This document shows, in pieces, positions 1-11,721 of a stretch of DNA of 64,000 nt. The notes beneath the pieces are model-generated. The model worked only from the letters and a program-made list of their open reading frames with translations. It was not told where the DNA came from and did no database searches. The translations under genes and the position numbers were made by a program. Where the stretch lies: NCBI RefSeq assembly GCF_918797505.1, contig NC_092797.1:35601372-35665371 (forward strand). The letters are read 5' to 3'. The stretch comes from Bemisia tabaci (lineage: Eukaryota; Arthropoda; Insecta; Hemiptera; Aleyrodidae). The number at the start of each line of letters is the position of its first letter. The stretch's first letter is position 1.

Positions 1-1074
1 ATACTAAATTAATTTATTAAAGAGAAATGAGCGCGCTCTCAATCAAAATCAGCCAACGCAGACCTTTCCTGCGAAAACCTAAGTCAACATAGATCAAATC
101 GACTTTTTAAAACATATTTGCGCTTGGTAAATGACTGGTTCAACCTAACGTAACAAACCCCCCTTCTTTCTTACAAGGCGCATCACAAGGTAATTTTCTC
201 CAACTGGAAGAAATCATTTTCTCGTAAAGCGAACAAAAATTAGTTTAGTGCCCCAAGTAGACGTCAGTTTTTTGGTAAATGTTATTTTTAAAATATTGAA
301 CACAAAACATGCTAATTTTTCGCTTATGAGGTGATTCCTGACATTGTTGATGAATCTATCGTGTCTGGACAAGAAATTTTCATGAAGACTTAATACCTCA
401 GCCTTTTATTCCTTACCTCGTCTAGCAGTCTATCGAACCCACGTGAATTTGTGACAAAACTGGCTTCAGGTCTAATGTTTGAATTGAATGCGTATCAATT
501 TCAATTTCTCGTATAATAAATTTAATCTCAAAACCACAGTTTATAGAATCGTGAGTGTAGTTTAAAAAATAGTGTATTTCCTTCGGAAAATATATACTAA
601 AATCGAATATTCTGGCGCTGTCATTCTTACACCGACCAGTAGTCCATTCTAGTCCATTGGGTATCGAAAGTATAAACCGTGTAGCCTGTTTGCAATCAGG
701 TGAATTATCTTCATTTATATATGGAACCAAGATCAGAAACCGGAAAATAATGATTTCAGTTGCGTTCTGTGAATTTATCTAAGCTCATTCCACACGAAAG
801 AAAACCTAAGATTTCATTGTTTTTAAAGAATAAAATTATTACGAGTTTATACTGCACAAAAATAATCGCAAGATGATTTGTTCGTGAACAAAAATCAAAT
901 TCAGGGTAGAATATTTAATCATGAATCTCTTCAATCTTTTTCAATGTGTTTCTGAGATGTTTTGAAAAAACATTTGCAGCGCTTGTTTCAGGACACATTA
1001 ATTTGAAAATGAAGCCGCAAAATTTGTGCAGACCTTTAAATTATGTGCTTTCTTTAAATTGGGATGTACTTCTT
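1..1074. other. AT-rich spacer, no gene seen
   Basis: No convincing coding frame, RNA gene or complete element is visible. The part around 145-290 (a C-run, then ACAAGGCG and AAGGTAA motifs) loosely resembles 3840-3900 and may be a decayed copy of the same repeat. The rest is ordinary AT-rich sequence. Confidence 0.5.
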
Positions 1075-1075
1075 A

Positions 1076-1210
1076 TTATGTTAGGATTGTTAGGCTCTTT
1101 TTTGGTAGGATTGTTAGGCTCTTTTTTGGTTAGGTTAGGCTCAATATTTTTGTCTATTATGTTAGGATTGTTAGGCTCTTTTTTTGGTTAGGTTAGCTCA
1201 ATATTTTTTC
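1076..1210. repeat. short tandem repeat with TTAGG-like motifs
   Basis: A unit reading ATTATGTTAGGATTGTTAGG followed by a T-run and GGTTAGGTTAGGCTCAATATT occurs twice, and a shorter GGATTGTTAGGCTC subunit is repeated inside the first copy. The GGTTAGGTTAGG core matches the insect telomere unit TTAGG, but the array is short, degenerate and internal, so it is an interspersed repeat rather than a chromosome end. Confidence 0.75.
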
Positions 1211-1679
1211 CAACTTACCGAGGGTTTGTTGAACTTCAAGGAATGTTAATTTGCACTTAAAACTTGGTCCATTCGCTCCCATTTTCCTCTCTCGGTATGA
1301 CTTGTTTAGCCGACCGAAAGAGTAAACTGTGCATTAAAGTGTTTGAACACTCCACCGAAAATGAAGTGCATTAAATAATAACAGTGTTTCCCTTGTTTAC
1401 TTCATAAACAACGAGGGAAAGTGCTCTAATTAAAAATTAGGTCTCTCTGGTCGTCTTCCTATCATGGCTAATCACCGTCCAGTTATTATAGAAACCCATA
1501 AAAAATAGTGCAAGATCTCGTAAAAGTATGGTCGTAAAATATCGCACCAAGTGCAAGACTTTTTCAAGCTCATTTACATTTTTCTTCCCTCCTCCTTTTT
1601 TTTGACGTCTTGCCCTGTTGTATGTCTAGCCCTGCGACTTTAGCGTTTCTAATTGGTCGAAAACGCCGTGCTTTACGAT

Positions 1680-1828
1680 CAGTGGCGCGTCTGGAAAGTT
1701 GTCAACTTTGTTTTCTATCCATAAAAATGTATACGGAACAATCGATTCTAGGTAGAGCTGGCGGCTGCCGGATCGATTTTTATCGGGGATTTAAATGGAG
1801 GGAAAATAGTGTTGCCAACTTGAAATAA
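1680..1828. repeat. degenerate copy of inverted-repeat family R
   Basis: GTTGTCAACTTTGTTTTC near the left end and GGGAAAATAGTGTTGCCAAC near the right end are roughly inverted, with AATCGATTCT and GGATCGATTT between them. The same words occur at 11722-11889 and 28943-29040. The only ORF here (1610-1828) is in the repeat and is not credible as a gene. Confidence 0.4.
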
Positions 1829-2217
1829 ATGCCCGTGTTATCTACCAATCAGGAGCAGTTTAATGACGCGACTCTTTCCTGTGAAGAGTGGAATGGAACA
1901 AAATGGAACTTGATAGAAAAGACGCGTAATGAAGAGAGATTCGGCCGACATTGCAGTAATCAGTCGGTCTTTTCATCTTAATTGTGATTGAATTTTTTGA
2001 TGCTGCAAATTATGCTCGTTGTAATCTCTGAAATCGAAAGTAAAACGTAAGGTAAAAGCATACGAGGCGCATTTAACGTATCGTTTTGCAGTCCTCTCTT
2101 TGAAATTGAGTATTAGGGTATGTGAAACATGGAGGTGGCTTTTTCCGCAACCTTGAGATGAGATTCACGAAATCTGATTTCAAGCTGAGAATTGCCAACA
2201 AATGATCCATGCCAGTG

Positions 2218-2681
2218 CAGGGTGTCTACCAGTCCGTAAAGTCCGGAAAGTCCGGAAAAAGTACGCATTTTCTAAGGTCGGTCCGTAAGTACCTTAAAAG
2301 TACGTAAATCTCGCGGAGGGTCCGTAATTTTTCACATTTTGGGCTGCGCGTTCAGTTCGATCGCCTTATAGTTATGCAACCCTCTTTGCGTTGGCCTTCA
2401 GGCGTATTAGTACAATGTCAGCCTGTAAGAACGCGGTTGTTGTAGAGGAGCGGAACAAGGCATTTCCCTCGATTTGACGGAAACAGCCAAAAAGGCCACG
2501 GGAATAGCCGAAGTAAAGCGCGCGGCAGTGTCAAAATCGAAGAATTGCGATACGTGGCGAAAAGGTACTTAAAAAGTACTTAATTTTTCTCCAAAGCGAG
2601 GTACTTAAATTTTTCCTTAAGTACCTAAAAAGTACTTCAAAAGTACTTATTTTATTTTTGTGGACCTCAGGAGACACCCTA
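2218..2681. mobile_element. family C-like element, copy 1 (464 bp)
   Basis: It begins CAGGGTGTCTACCAGTCCG and ends GGAGACACCCTA, an inverted match of the ends. The interior is full of GTCCG(T/G)AA and AGTACTT words, as in copies at 33414 and 41722. It is flanked by ATGCCAGTG on the left and ATGCCACTG on the right, a 9-bp duplication with one mismatch. Other copies show 6-bp duplications, so this may be a related subfamily. Confidence 0.7.
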
Positions 2682-3149
2682 ATGCCACTGAGCTTTCAAG
2701 TTGAGTTTCAACGAAAGTTAGATCTAGGGCTGATGTCCACCTAAAATCTATGTAATGTTATCCTATGATCCAGCCCGAGAAAGTTTTTCCCGGCTACGCG
2801 AAAGTCCTTGAATTTGGTATATCCCGGTTCTTTTGGACATGTGAGCATGTGTAAAATATTTTTTTCTTTTATTTTCTTTCAACGCGGAATCTCCTGAAAT
2901 GTTGAATGTAGTGAAGAAGAATGCTTGAATCGTACAGAGGAGTGACTAATCAATATTCGAGGCATCTCTCGGTGTTAAAAAAAAAAAAAAAAAAAATTCC
3001 GTACGTCCGTAAAATTCTTTGAAATTTTTCCGAAATTTCTCAAAGCTACGTGACTTATCTGAAGTTTTCTATTTTGTTTTTCAAATGCTGTCAGAAACCG
3101 TGTCAAGGGTGATTTTTGGTGGGATGGAGAGAAAGTTTGTAAAGAGGGC
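2682..3149. other. spacer with a 20-A run
   Basis: No gene is seen. A run of 20 A at 2977-2996 could be a retroelement tail, but I see no tRNA-like head or retroelement protein upstream. The frames at 2975-3190 and 3019-3216 overlap each other and the neighbouring D copy and are not credible. Confidence 0.45.
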
Positions 3150-3311
3150 CAGTGGCATGGCGTGTTTTGCGATATTGATTGATCTGTCATTGAAACCTAT
3201 GGAAAAGGATGTGTAAACAAGGCTTTCGAAACTAGTACCTTAATAATCGATTCTTTATCATAGCTTCAAATAGAGAAATGTCGATAATCGACCATTCACG
3301 CCTCGCCACTG
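3150..3311. mobile_element. family D hAT-like MITE, copy 1
   Basis: Starts CAGTGGCATGGCG and ends CGCCTCGCCACTG. The interior has the family words AACCTATGGAAAAGGAT, TTAATAATCGATTCTTTA and ATAGCTTCAAAT. Flanks AAGAGGGC and AAGATGAT are only a weak 8-bp match. Better preserved copies with perfect 8-bp duplications are at 20616 and 29812. Confidence 0.75.
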
Positions 3312-3810
3312 AAGATGATCCCAGTTCCCATCGGATGCTCGGAGGTAAATTGGCAATACGCAGTTAGGCCTGTGAATGTTAACGATTACCTCATTGTAAC
3401 AGAATTTTTTAGGCTCAGTGTCATGCATTTTTAAGCCGCCGCTCTTGCGTTCCGATAGTAATCTAACGTCGTAAGTTGAGGCATCGTAAATGAGACCGTT
3501 TGTTGTACACGGTGAGTGATGGCTTGTTTTGATTACGCTTCCGGACTCCAGGGACTATTTACGACGCGATTTGTTTTGTACGTCCAGAGAAATGCGCCTC
3601 CAACGGGTTTATGACTTAATGAACCCCTGACTTTGTTTACCATTTCTCCCCCCGATCACGGCCCTAGTTTTCTCTGCTTTTCTAGGTCACGGTTTGCTGT
3701 ATTCGCAGTGCGAGGAGCTATATTCTAGATTCAGTCGGGTGCAGTATGTTTTCTTGCTGGAATTCCTCACACGAACAACCTTTCGATCAGTCGAACGTAG
3801 CACTCAGGGG

Positions 3811-4130
3811 TCGTTCAAGTATTGTGTATGGCATTTTGACTGACTTTTTGACCCCCTCTTTCCTTGTAAGGCACCCATAAGGTAAACGTTTCCCTCCACC
3901 CCTTTTGAATTCTGTAAGACCCCTGAGCCTGACCCCTAAATTTTCAGAGAATACTCGAGAAAACCTAAAAATAGCTGGAAAAATCATTTTTATTGGAAAA
4001 TGTTATTCCGTCCCTTTTAAATTTCGTAAGACTAGCTTGACCCCCAAATTTTCAGAATTTTTTTTTTTGAAAAACTGAAAAAAACAGCTGGCAAAATTAT
4101 TTTTATTGGAAAATTTCATTTTTTCAAAGT
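3811..4130. repeat. tandem-duplicated repeat segment
   Basis: Two units of about 110 bp lie head to tail, each running from CCCTTTTRAATTYYGTAAGAC through GACCCCYAAATTTTCAGA to TTTTTATTGGAAAAT (3899-4006 and 4013-4130). The leading part (TTGTAAGGCACCCATAAGG) resembles 165-200. No coding content is seen. Confidence 0.6.
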
Positions 4131-4319
4131 GCGGGAATTTTACGCACGACTAGTATTTACCCAAGTCTAGTGTTATTTGCTCCAAAATTTTTCTGCCAAA
4201 CTTCATTTTTCTCTTTAAAAAGCACAGCTCAATTCATAAGGTCTGCCTCTGTCTATGGAAGAGCCAGTGATGATCATGAGGTTGGGAGTCTGAGGAGGCA
4301 CTTCTCTTAGTCGAGTTTA

Positions 4320-4572
4320 ATTGAGGGGCCTTGAGAACAAGGCGTATAAGCGCAGTTTTTGTTTTTCCGAGCAATACGTGTTTGAAGTTTCGAAATTACG
4401 TGCATCCTTATCGCGGGAAGCAAGTTCAAACTGACTTTTTGATGCTTAAAAATCGGAATTAGGGAGCGAATTTTTCACATAATATCCATTAAGACTAGTT
4501 TTACTTGAAACCATTAATATCTCAATTTTTTCAAAAACTGCACTAATGCGCCCTGTCCTCTAAGTCCTTCAA
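4320..4572. mobile_element. family M MITE, copy 1
   Basis: Inverted ends: ATTGAGGGGCCTTGAGAACA on the left and TGTCCTCTAAGTCCTTCAAT on the right. The interior matches 8689-8906 (GTTTGAAGTTTCGA, CTTTTTGATGCTTAAAAAT, TAAGACTAGTTTTACTTG). This copy lacks the insertion found in the second copy, so it serves as the empty-site reference. Confidence 0.8.
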
Positions 4573-5832
4573 TTTTTCTTTTGGAATCCCTTATTTCTCT
4601 TTCTACGTTACCGATTACGATCATTAACTTTTCCATAGAGTCGATCGCATATGATGGATTTGGAAAAAATACGTCCATTTTCAAATTAACCACCTACAGC
4701 CGTAAATAGTCGTTCCGTTGCCAACAAGAGCAGCGACGCGTAAAAAGAGGTGGAAGAAAAATCAAGAGAAGAAACCTCGAAGCGAAACGGAAGAAAGGAA
4801 AACTTACCGCGAAGTTAGAGAAGAACAGATATAGTCCGCTGGACGAGAGAGAAAGGGAGAGAGATAGAGAACGACTCAAGGGAGAAATACGGCGCATAGC
4901 TAATGCTACTGATGATAATTATAAAAAAGACGTCCTTTTATGATGGGAGCGTAAGTATGGTCTAGAACAATAATACTTTGAAGTAACCAAACAGTCACCT
5001 CACCTTACTCTGTACGCTTTGTCTCGCGTTCTATTTACGACAAGTAGGTCAAACCCTGTCCCCTTCCTCCTGTCGGAGAACTTCATCACTCATTTAGTCT
5101 CTCAGTTATAAAAGCCCCCTCTCCTCTCCTAACCTCCCCCTTCCGGGACGGAGACCTGTCCATCTAAGCTCTCTATAAAGGTTTGCGAGAATAACAACAC
5201 TAAAATTCTTTTGGTGCTCGTCTGAGATCGACATCGACGTCTCTCGCATGATGGTACCCTCTGGAGGTCCGGTGATGATCTCCATGTAGACCCCACGTTT
5301 CAATACTGAGGGGTTCGAGGGATCTTTTTGAAATTCTCGTGATCCTTAGAGATCTCCGGCCATGGCGCCTAGAAAATGAAGGCTCTGCGCCAACGTGGCC
5401 CCTAAAAATTGCCCCCTTAAGATCTGGATTTTCATAGGAAGTCACATAAAGAAAGAAAAACAAATCTATTTGAATAAAAAAACTCAAAATTTTCAGCACT
5501 ACAAGTGAAAGCTTTTTCTACTCTTAACGATTTCATTCTTAGTGCTTTTGTCTTCCCCAAGTTACAGCTACTTACAAGTTCTGTTATACGAAAACATCTT
5601 GCGTCTAGCTTTTCACTAAATGCGCCGTAATATATATGCAAAAAGTCAATTTGGCCCCTAAAAAATCTTCAATGGCGCCTAAAAATCGGGCTTGATGCGC
5701 CACATGGCTCCTAAAACTCAAAGGTGAGTTTCGAACACTGTTTCAAAGACATTTTAAAGTGTATCTCAAGTTATATGGAGGTCGATTTGAGAGTCAATCA
5801 TCACTACGTCACACATTGATATAGTCCTTTAG
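4573..5832. other. spacer, no gene seen
   Basis: A short AG-rich tract lies at 4843-4872. A direct repeat of about 50 bp built on ATGGCGCCTA, GCGCCA and GGC(C/T)CCTAAAA occurs at 5361-5412 and 5670-5718. Minus-strand frames here are short and overlap in all phases; none looks like a protein family. Confidence 0.45.
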
Positions 5833-6111
5833 ATGCGAAAACAAAAGTCGAGCTTTTAGCCAACTTGAAAAAATATATGTAATGATTGCGACTCTGACCA
5901 TGCTTTAATAAAAAAAACAATGTGCAAGAGGATGTTAATATATTTTCGTAACATACTAAAGTTTGCGTGATCACTGTGCGAGGGTAAAATTGAAAATATA
6001 TTAACATCCTCTTGCACGTTGTTTTTTTTTTTTTACTAAAGCATGACCTGAGTCGCAATCATTGCATATATTTGTAAAGTCGGCTAAAAGCTCAACTTTC
6101 GGTTTCGCACT
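5833..6111. mobile_element. foldback element O, ~280 bp
   Basis: The left arm (5833-5945) is repeated inverted at about 5995-6111: AGTGCGAAA near the ends, then AATATATGTAATGATTGCGACTC, then GTGCAAGAGGATGTTAATAT near the centre. Arms are about 115 bp and highly similar, so a transcript would form a long hairpin. GTCCTTTAGATG occurs beside the left end and again shortly after the right end. The two small minus-strand frames in it are palindrome artefacts. Confidence 0.85.
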
Positions 6112-8688
6112 ATGAGTAATCGGGAACCGAGAAATCTTGTCCTTTAGATGTAGATCCACAAGATTTGACCAAGAAAAATGTTTGAATAACCTCAAGAGCA
6201 CGTTTCAAGTGAACATTGGGAGTCAAAAGACTAACTGATATGCAATTCTCACTCCGAATGTACTCTTGGAGTTATTTTTTCGTGTTTCTTGACAAAATCT
6301 TGTGAACGAATACCTGAAAGACTTAAGCGCAATTGGATGACGGGAGGGTAGGTGGGTTAAACAAATTCCAAAAATCCAGAGATTATCAATCATTCAATCG
6401 CTCTCCAATGTGCTGTAACACAACCTTAAAGTCGAGATCAATGGCTCTGTTGTGTGCAAGAGATACAGCCAAGTGAACAGAATTTGCGCAGGTTAATGCT
6501 TACGAAAACCACGTTGGGCACAACGAAAAGTTTGAAATCCTCTCCGTTACGCGCACACTGGGTATGTAGTTTGTAACACGCTCTTTCAAATTACTTCGTC
6601 TGCGGGCAATTTTTCTTAGTGTCGGCAGTCAGGATCACCCCAAAAAAGACTTAAGAAAGCCTGACGTAAAGAAACATTTTTGGTTCAAGATTTCTTGCAG
6701 GAAAAATACCTCAATATTCTCAGATATGCTGAATCGATAACTCCATATCCTTGCCGTGAAATGAACATATGTACCTGTCACAATTTTTAAACGAGTTAAA
6801 CTTATCTGGATACTTCTTCAAACACCAGCTTCAGCTTTCTTATGACGTTAAATTTGATTTTTTTTTTCCAAGTGCCCTGCACACCTTGCTTTCTACGTAT
6901 CGTTTTGAGTGGTACTTGTATTGTCTTAAAATATGTCAATCAAATATTTTCGAACAATTTGAAATAAACCCGCAGAAAACAGTATGTAACTGAAGATCAA
7001 CTTATTATACTTTGAAAGGAGAAGGAGAATGGAAAGAAGGAGGAAAACATCTCAGTGTCTTTTGTCGCGTTTTTCCAACACCCATGTGTTTGATCTTCTA
7101 ACTTGGTTTTCTCTGTTTGGTGAAACCCCCTCTTTGCCACCTCAATAGACTATTCACTTTGAGCCCATATTACAACGCTTTTGATCCCCTAGTTGCACTG
7201 TTGAAGCAGGAGCATTGAATTGAGTGTAATCTAGTCAAAGTTATGGAGTGGAAAGGCTAAGTCCCAGCGAGCGTCTTATTGGGAGGTAACGAAAGTGCAA
7301 GTGATTTAAGAATGGCGAAATTAATGCACATGAACATTAATTCATTGTAATACTAATGTAGACCAAAGTTATGCCCTGGCATTGCGGACGCTGCGCCAGA
7401 AAGCGCCCTTGCCAAACTATAAGTTTCCCCGACTCGGATTTTTCCGTTCATAAGAGCCTAAGTGAGCTCCATTCCGTCGGAGGTATGTACTAAACCTGTC
7501 CGAAGTCGCTCAAATATAAATGTTGGAGTAAGATTTATCGCGGTGTTGTTACTTTTTTAATCTCGATACCCTCATTCTTCCTGTTTTTAGAGTTATTTTT
7601 AAAACGGCTCTCGATTTTATCCAACCCGCAGTGGAACACCCTGTAAAAGCGCTCGTGTCCCCGCGAACGTGTCTAATATCCACGACCATTTGTCTTCGGA
7701 GAGATTATCGCCAACGTGAAATCAAAAAGATTAACATCCCAGTTTTTTCCGCTGAATCTTGACACAGAAACATCGCACCGACTCCAACACTCCTCTAGGG
7801 GCTCAGAATTTTTACGGACCCCCCCCCCCCCCTCACCCCGCCGGCCGCCAGCCAGCCGCCCTGCTTGTTTTTATGGAAGGCGTTATGACTAATGAACTGA
7901 CGAGAGAAGAGTCATTTAGTCATTGGAGTTTAACGCCCCCCATTCCTTTCACCCTCCCTCACTTTCTGCTCCTACCTATTTAGGCTACTCATTTTCACTT
8001 GCACGTATGTTCCGTAACCTCTGTAACTTCATTAATGTCTTTATAATTTCCCCTTCCTTAGCTGCAAGGATTTTCAATTTAAAATGATTTTTTCTTGCAC
8101 ACAAAATTTGTACTGGTTTGTTTTGGACATAAAATATCATTGCTTTTAGATAAAGAACTTTCAAGGAAAGTTATAATATTGTTATTGCTCTCAATCCCTC
8201 CCCGTAATCTCCGAAAATATTTCGTCAAAATGTATCTAAAATACCTTAAGTAGTACGTTTAACGTGCCCCTTAAATGTTGATGTAAGAACCAGCTTTGTT
8301 TTTTTATATATTTCCTACCCATGAAAAGAGTGGGCTAATTTAGAGACGATCGCCTGCCAGGAGTCCCAAAAATCATGAAAATCGGCTTAGTAGAACGGTA
8401 AAACGAAGTGTCGCGTCAAATAAAAATTTAGGGGGTCACCGAGCTCATTGTACTGATGCAGTACTAATGGCTCACTTGATGCTTCTAGGTGGAAAATGTG
8501 TATCCCACCGCCGTGATTTTAAAAGTTTGGCAAATATGAAGATGGCAAAACCAAATTCTTGAAAGTGGTAATGAATTCGGGAATAATCGTCGAATATTCG
8601 AAGGTTGGATAATCGAGGTTTTAATGTGATCAGAATGTATCAGAATTTTTAAAGCTGAAAAAGATGCTACCTTCATACGTAATTCAAT
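6112..8688. other. spacer, no gene or complete element seen
   Basis: Mostly unique-looking AT-rich DNA. A run of 14 C lies at 7819-7832, followed by a GC-rich CCGGCCGCCAGCCAGCCGCC stretch. Frames of 74-94 codons are present but show no domain, signal peptide or compelling composition. Confidence 0.45.
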
Positions 8689-9164
8689 TTGAGGGGCTTG
8701 TAGGACAAGGCGGATGTGTGCAGTTTTAGGTATTTCGAGAAATAGGCGTTTGAAGTTTCGAGATTCCATGGAGCCTTATGACGGAAAGAAAGTTCAAACC
8801 GACTTTTTGATGCTTAAAAATTGGAATTTGCGAGCGAATTTGTTACAGAATATGCATTAAGACTAGTTTTACTTGGAATCATTTCAATTTTTTAAAAACT
8901 GCATTTCGACGGTGTAAAGTCGCCAAGCACATAACTCGGTTTGCGACGTCGCAGACTTCCTGTCATACTTTATTTTATGTACGGAAAACTACTCAACGGC
9001 AGTTTTTTGTGGGAAGAAAATTCTGTAAAAACTACAAGAAATGATGTCAATTTGTTCTCCTTCAAAAAACAACATAGAGGCGGAGATTTTCAGACACCGC
9101 AAACGAGATATGTGATTGCGGACTTACGCCGTCGATTTATGCGCCTTGTCCTCCAAGCCCCTCA
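8689..9164. mobile_element. family M MITE, copy 2, interrupted
   Basis: Left end TTGAGGGGCTTGTAGGACAA and right end TTGTCCTCCAAGCCCCTCA are inverted. The body matches copy 1, but the sequence AAAAACTGCATTTATGCGCC expected from copy 1 is split by a 228-bp element (8907-9134). Removing that element and one ATTT restores the copy 1 length and order exactly. Confidence 0.85.
8907..9134. mobile_element. family N element inserted in family M
   Basis: Ends are CGACGGTGTAAAGTC and GGACTTACGCCGTCG, inverted with one or two mismatches; further in, CACATAACTCG pairs with CGAGATATGTG. It is flanked on both sides by ATTT (8903-8906, 9135-9138), a 4-bp target duplication supported by the uninterrupted M copy at 4320. 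Confidence 0.8.
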
Positions 9165-9662
9165 TTTTTCCTTCCCTCGAATTGGTGCCGTTTCTCAGCT
9201 GCGCTCCAAGTGCCCGCGGAGGGAAGGAAGGAGCCTGGAGCGGCTGCGGTTGGAAATCTGGAGTCTTAAATTCGGGGGCCTTGCACTCGGGATCCACATG
9301 CCTATTTCTGGGGAGAAGTGCAGAATTCTGGAATGGAGTCGGACTAGCTAACAAGCCGCATATAGCAGTTAATATCGCCTCTCCGAATTCCCAGACAAAT
9401 ATGCATCCATGGTTTTTCATTCCTCATTCCCCGCTCCTCCGTTGCACTTTGCCGTCCCGATCCCCTATCTCCAGCCCTCATCTCCTTTCCTCCTCCCCTC
9501 TTCCCGCCTGGCGCCCCGGCTCCTTCAACTCCTGCTCCTTACTTCCTTTCCTTCTGCATCCTTGCCAATTTCGCATTGCCTTCGATTCCATGTTGCCACT
9601 CGGTCACAACATGGCGCACTATGGAGCGAGTCAATTAGAGAAGTCCTTCATGAAATTTTTGT
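9165..9662. other. GC-richer, pyrimidine-rich spacer
   Basis: 9410-9560 is strongly C/T-rich, which leaves frames open on both strands (for example 9116-9682 plus, 188 codons). These overlap one another, are rich in Ser/Pro/Leu from the composition, and start inside a transposon, so I do not call a gene. Confidence 0.5.
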
Positions 9663-9958
9663 CATGGTGTCTAGTCTTTTAAAAACCGGGACTCATCAGG
9701 GAATGAAAATTTACCGGGAAAATCAGGGAATCTTTCCCAGAAACCGGAAATCTCTTCTCCAACTACGTGCGCCAAAGAAATGGCCGTAAGATTAATTAAA
9801 ATCGATAATTGTATCTGAAACTCTGGAAAATTATATTCTTTTCCCCTAGAAAATCCCGGGAAAGTGGGAGAAAACTTAGGTTTCTCATCAGGGAATGAGC
9901 TCCTGAAAATCAGGGAATAATCAGGGAATAAGCTTTGCTAAGAAAATGAGACACCATG
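9663..9958. mobile_element. element with GTGTCTAG ends, related to family C
   Basis: Ends CATGGTGTCTAGT and GAGACACCATG are inverted. The interior repeats TCAGGGAAT and CCGGGAAAATCAGGGAAT, a phrase pattern like the CAGGATTT/TCCCG pattern of the element at 60541. No clear target duplication could be read. Confidence 0.6.
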
Positions 9959-9967
9959 TCTTTGTCT

Positions 9968-10145
9968 AAAACTGCAAATTTTGATGTTTATTTCGTCACA
10001 TTTTAAATTTCAAGTGGTGCTTTCAGAATTTTTTTCTTACGAGGAAATCTCAAAATTTTACATAAACGGAGTTATAAGCGTTTAAAGTTTTCAAATGTCC
10101 GACCACTTTTATACGGACTTGATCCACTCTGTGGCGGCTACATTA
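9968..10145. repeat. family V copy, partial
   Basis: AAACTGCAAATTTTGATGTTTA, GGAAATCTCAAAAT, CGGAGTTATAAGCGTTTAAAG and ATGTCCGACCACTT match the more complete copy at 52946-53193 (partly in inverted order). Only one end of the element is recognisable here. Confidence 0.55.
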
Positions 10146-11177
10146 CAAGTGGACCGTACATTTAGCAATAAAGAACTACGATTTTCGGCTCATTTTAGAG
10201 ACAACGTAGAGGGCGCTTTGCCTAATCGTAGATGATGGATTAACGCAGGAAATGAGGAAATGCGATTTGCCGGAGGAGCTCTGGCAGGAGTGCTATCAGT
10301 GGCGGTTGGGTGTCGCAGAGCGCACGGAAGCGCTATAAGAGCGGCATGTCAGTAGTAATAGAAACAACGTATTTGCCATTAGGTTTTTTATATACATTCA
10401 CTCAAAATTATGGTACACGCTACCAGATGTCCGGCCATCTATACCCTCCTACGTCACTGTGTCAAAAATCAAGTAGACTAACAATAGAATTTTCCTTACT
10501 CCTGGCAAAATGTGTCTAATTTTTTTCCAGTGGAACGCAGATGTTTCTCTTAAGCCTTTCGGCGACGAAGTACCCGATATAACTTCTGATTTGCCTTTTT
10601 GTTGGTCGCTGAGCAACGTGTCAAGCAACGTGTTTTACGGAATATTCAGAGTTCGATGAGGTCGTTGAAATTTCATAGGTCGGGGGAGGAGGCCTCACAG
10701 AAAGGAGGTGTCGAGACATAAATTCTTGAACAGGTAGAACGGTCAAGGAAAGAATAACACCAAATTGGCTCCTTTGACATGGTTGAGAAAAAAGGGAAAT
10801 GAAACATGTCAACTTTGCGCCTGGATTTGCTGCGTTGCTTGGCTCTCTTTCGGCACTCATTAACTATAATTTAACTCTCATTCTTTCACGGCGGCTTTTC
10901 GTCAGTGATTGGAGCTTACCGTCCCCCAGGAAAATTGATTGAGTGCAGCGCAGCCAAATCACACCGGAATCGATCCGATGTTAGGCTGGTTTCATTCGAT
11001 TCATCACGTTCTCTCGTTTCTTTTGGATTTCATAGAAAACTATAGCGGAACACAGACTCGCATTTGTGCGAAGTGATAGAAGGTTCGAGTGGTATCATAT
11101 TTATTTCTGCAAATAGTTTCATCATATTTATTTCTGCGAATAGTTTTATCCCTTTTTTCCCGTAATATAGGTACACT
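10146..11177. other. spacer, no gene seen
   Basis: No complete element or credible frame. TATTTCTGC(A/G)AATAGTTT occurs twice close together near 11100-11145. The small frames here lack any recognisable domain. Confidence 0.4.
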
Positions 11178-11627
11178 TTAAGGTGATTCGTCAAGCTCAA
11201 AAGAAGTGGTCGAACTGGCATGCGATATATCGCATCTTTTAGGTCAAAAATCTCGGCAGATTTTGAATTTTCAGTAAAGAAAAGGACGATAGCCCCTGCG
11301 CATGAGCCTAAAGAATCATTCTAAACCTTAAAATCGGCAAAATTCAGAGAAATGAAAGCAGGATAGTGTTTGGAAAAAAACCTCGCATTCGATTCAGGTA
11401 TCGATTTCGGTATCGAATGCGAGGTTTTTTTCCAAACACTATCCTGTTTTCATTTCTCTGAATTTTGCCGATTTTTGGGTTTAGAATGATTCTTCAGGCT
11501 CATGCGCAGGGGCTATCGTCCTTTTTTTTGCTGAAAATTCAAAATCTGCCGAGATTTTTGACCTAAAAGATGCGATATATCGCATGCCAGTTCGACCACG
11601 TCACTTGAGCTTGACGAATCACCTTAA
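11178..11627. mobile_element. 450-bp near-perfect palindrome flanked by TTAA
   Basis: Arms of about 220 bp run from TTAAGGTGATTCGTCAAGCT inward to CCTCGCATTCGAT, and from ATCGAATGCGAGG outward to GAGCTTGACGAATCACCTTAA, centred near 11402. Only scattered mismatches and a spacer of about 18 bp separate the arms. TTAA sits at both borders (11178-11181, 11624-11627), the duplication typical of piggyBac- and Kolobok-type insertion. There is no coding capacity, so it is a hairpin MITE that needs a transposase elsewhere. Confidence 0.9.
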
Positions 11628-11721
11628 GAGGAACGATTCTTTTCTACCGGTATTTCAATAATTATTCACGGATACTACTTTTTTTCTTCGACACGCTACC
11701 GTTCTTTGCCTGTCTGACTGC

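Noticed and set aside
2977..2996. Poly-A run as tail of a SINE, LINE or processed pseudogene
   Set aside because: No tRNA-like head, reverse transcriptase or gene-like sequence precedes it and no flank duplication was found. The same holds for 39027-39051.
9116..9682. 188-codon plus-strand frame
   Set aside because: Starts inside nested M/N transposons and continues through a C/T-rich spacer; overlapping frames on both strands are equally long.
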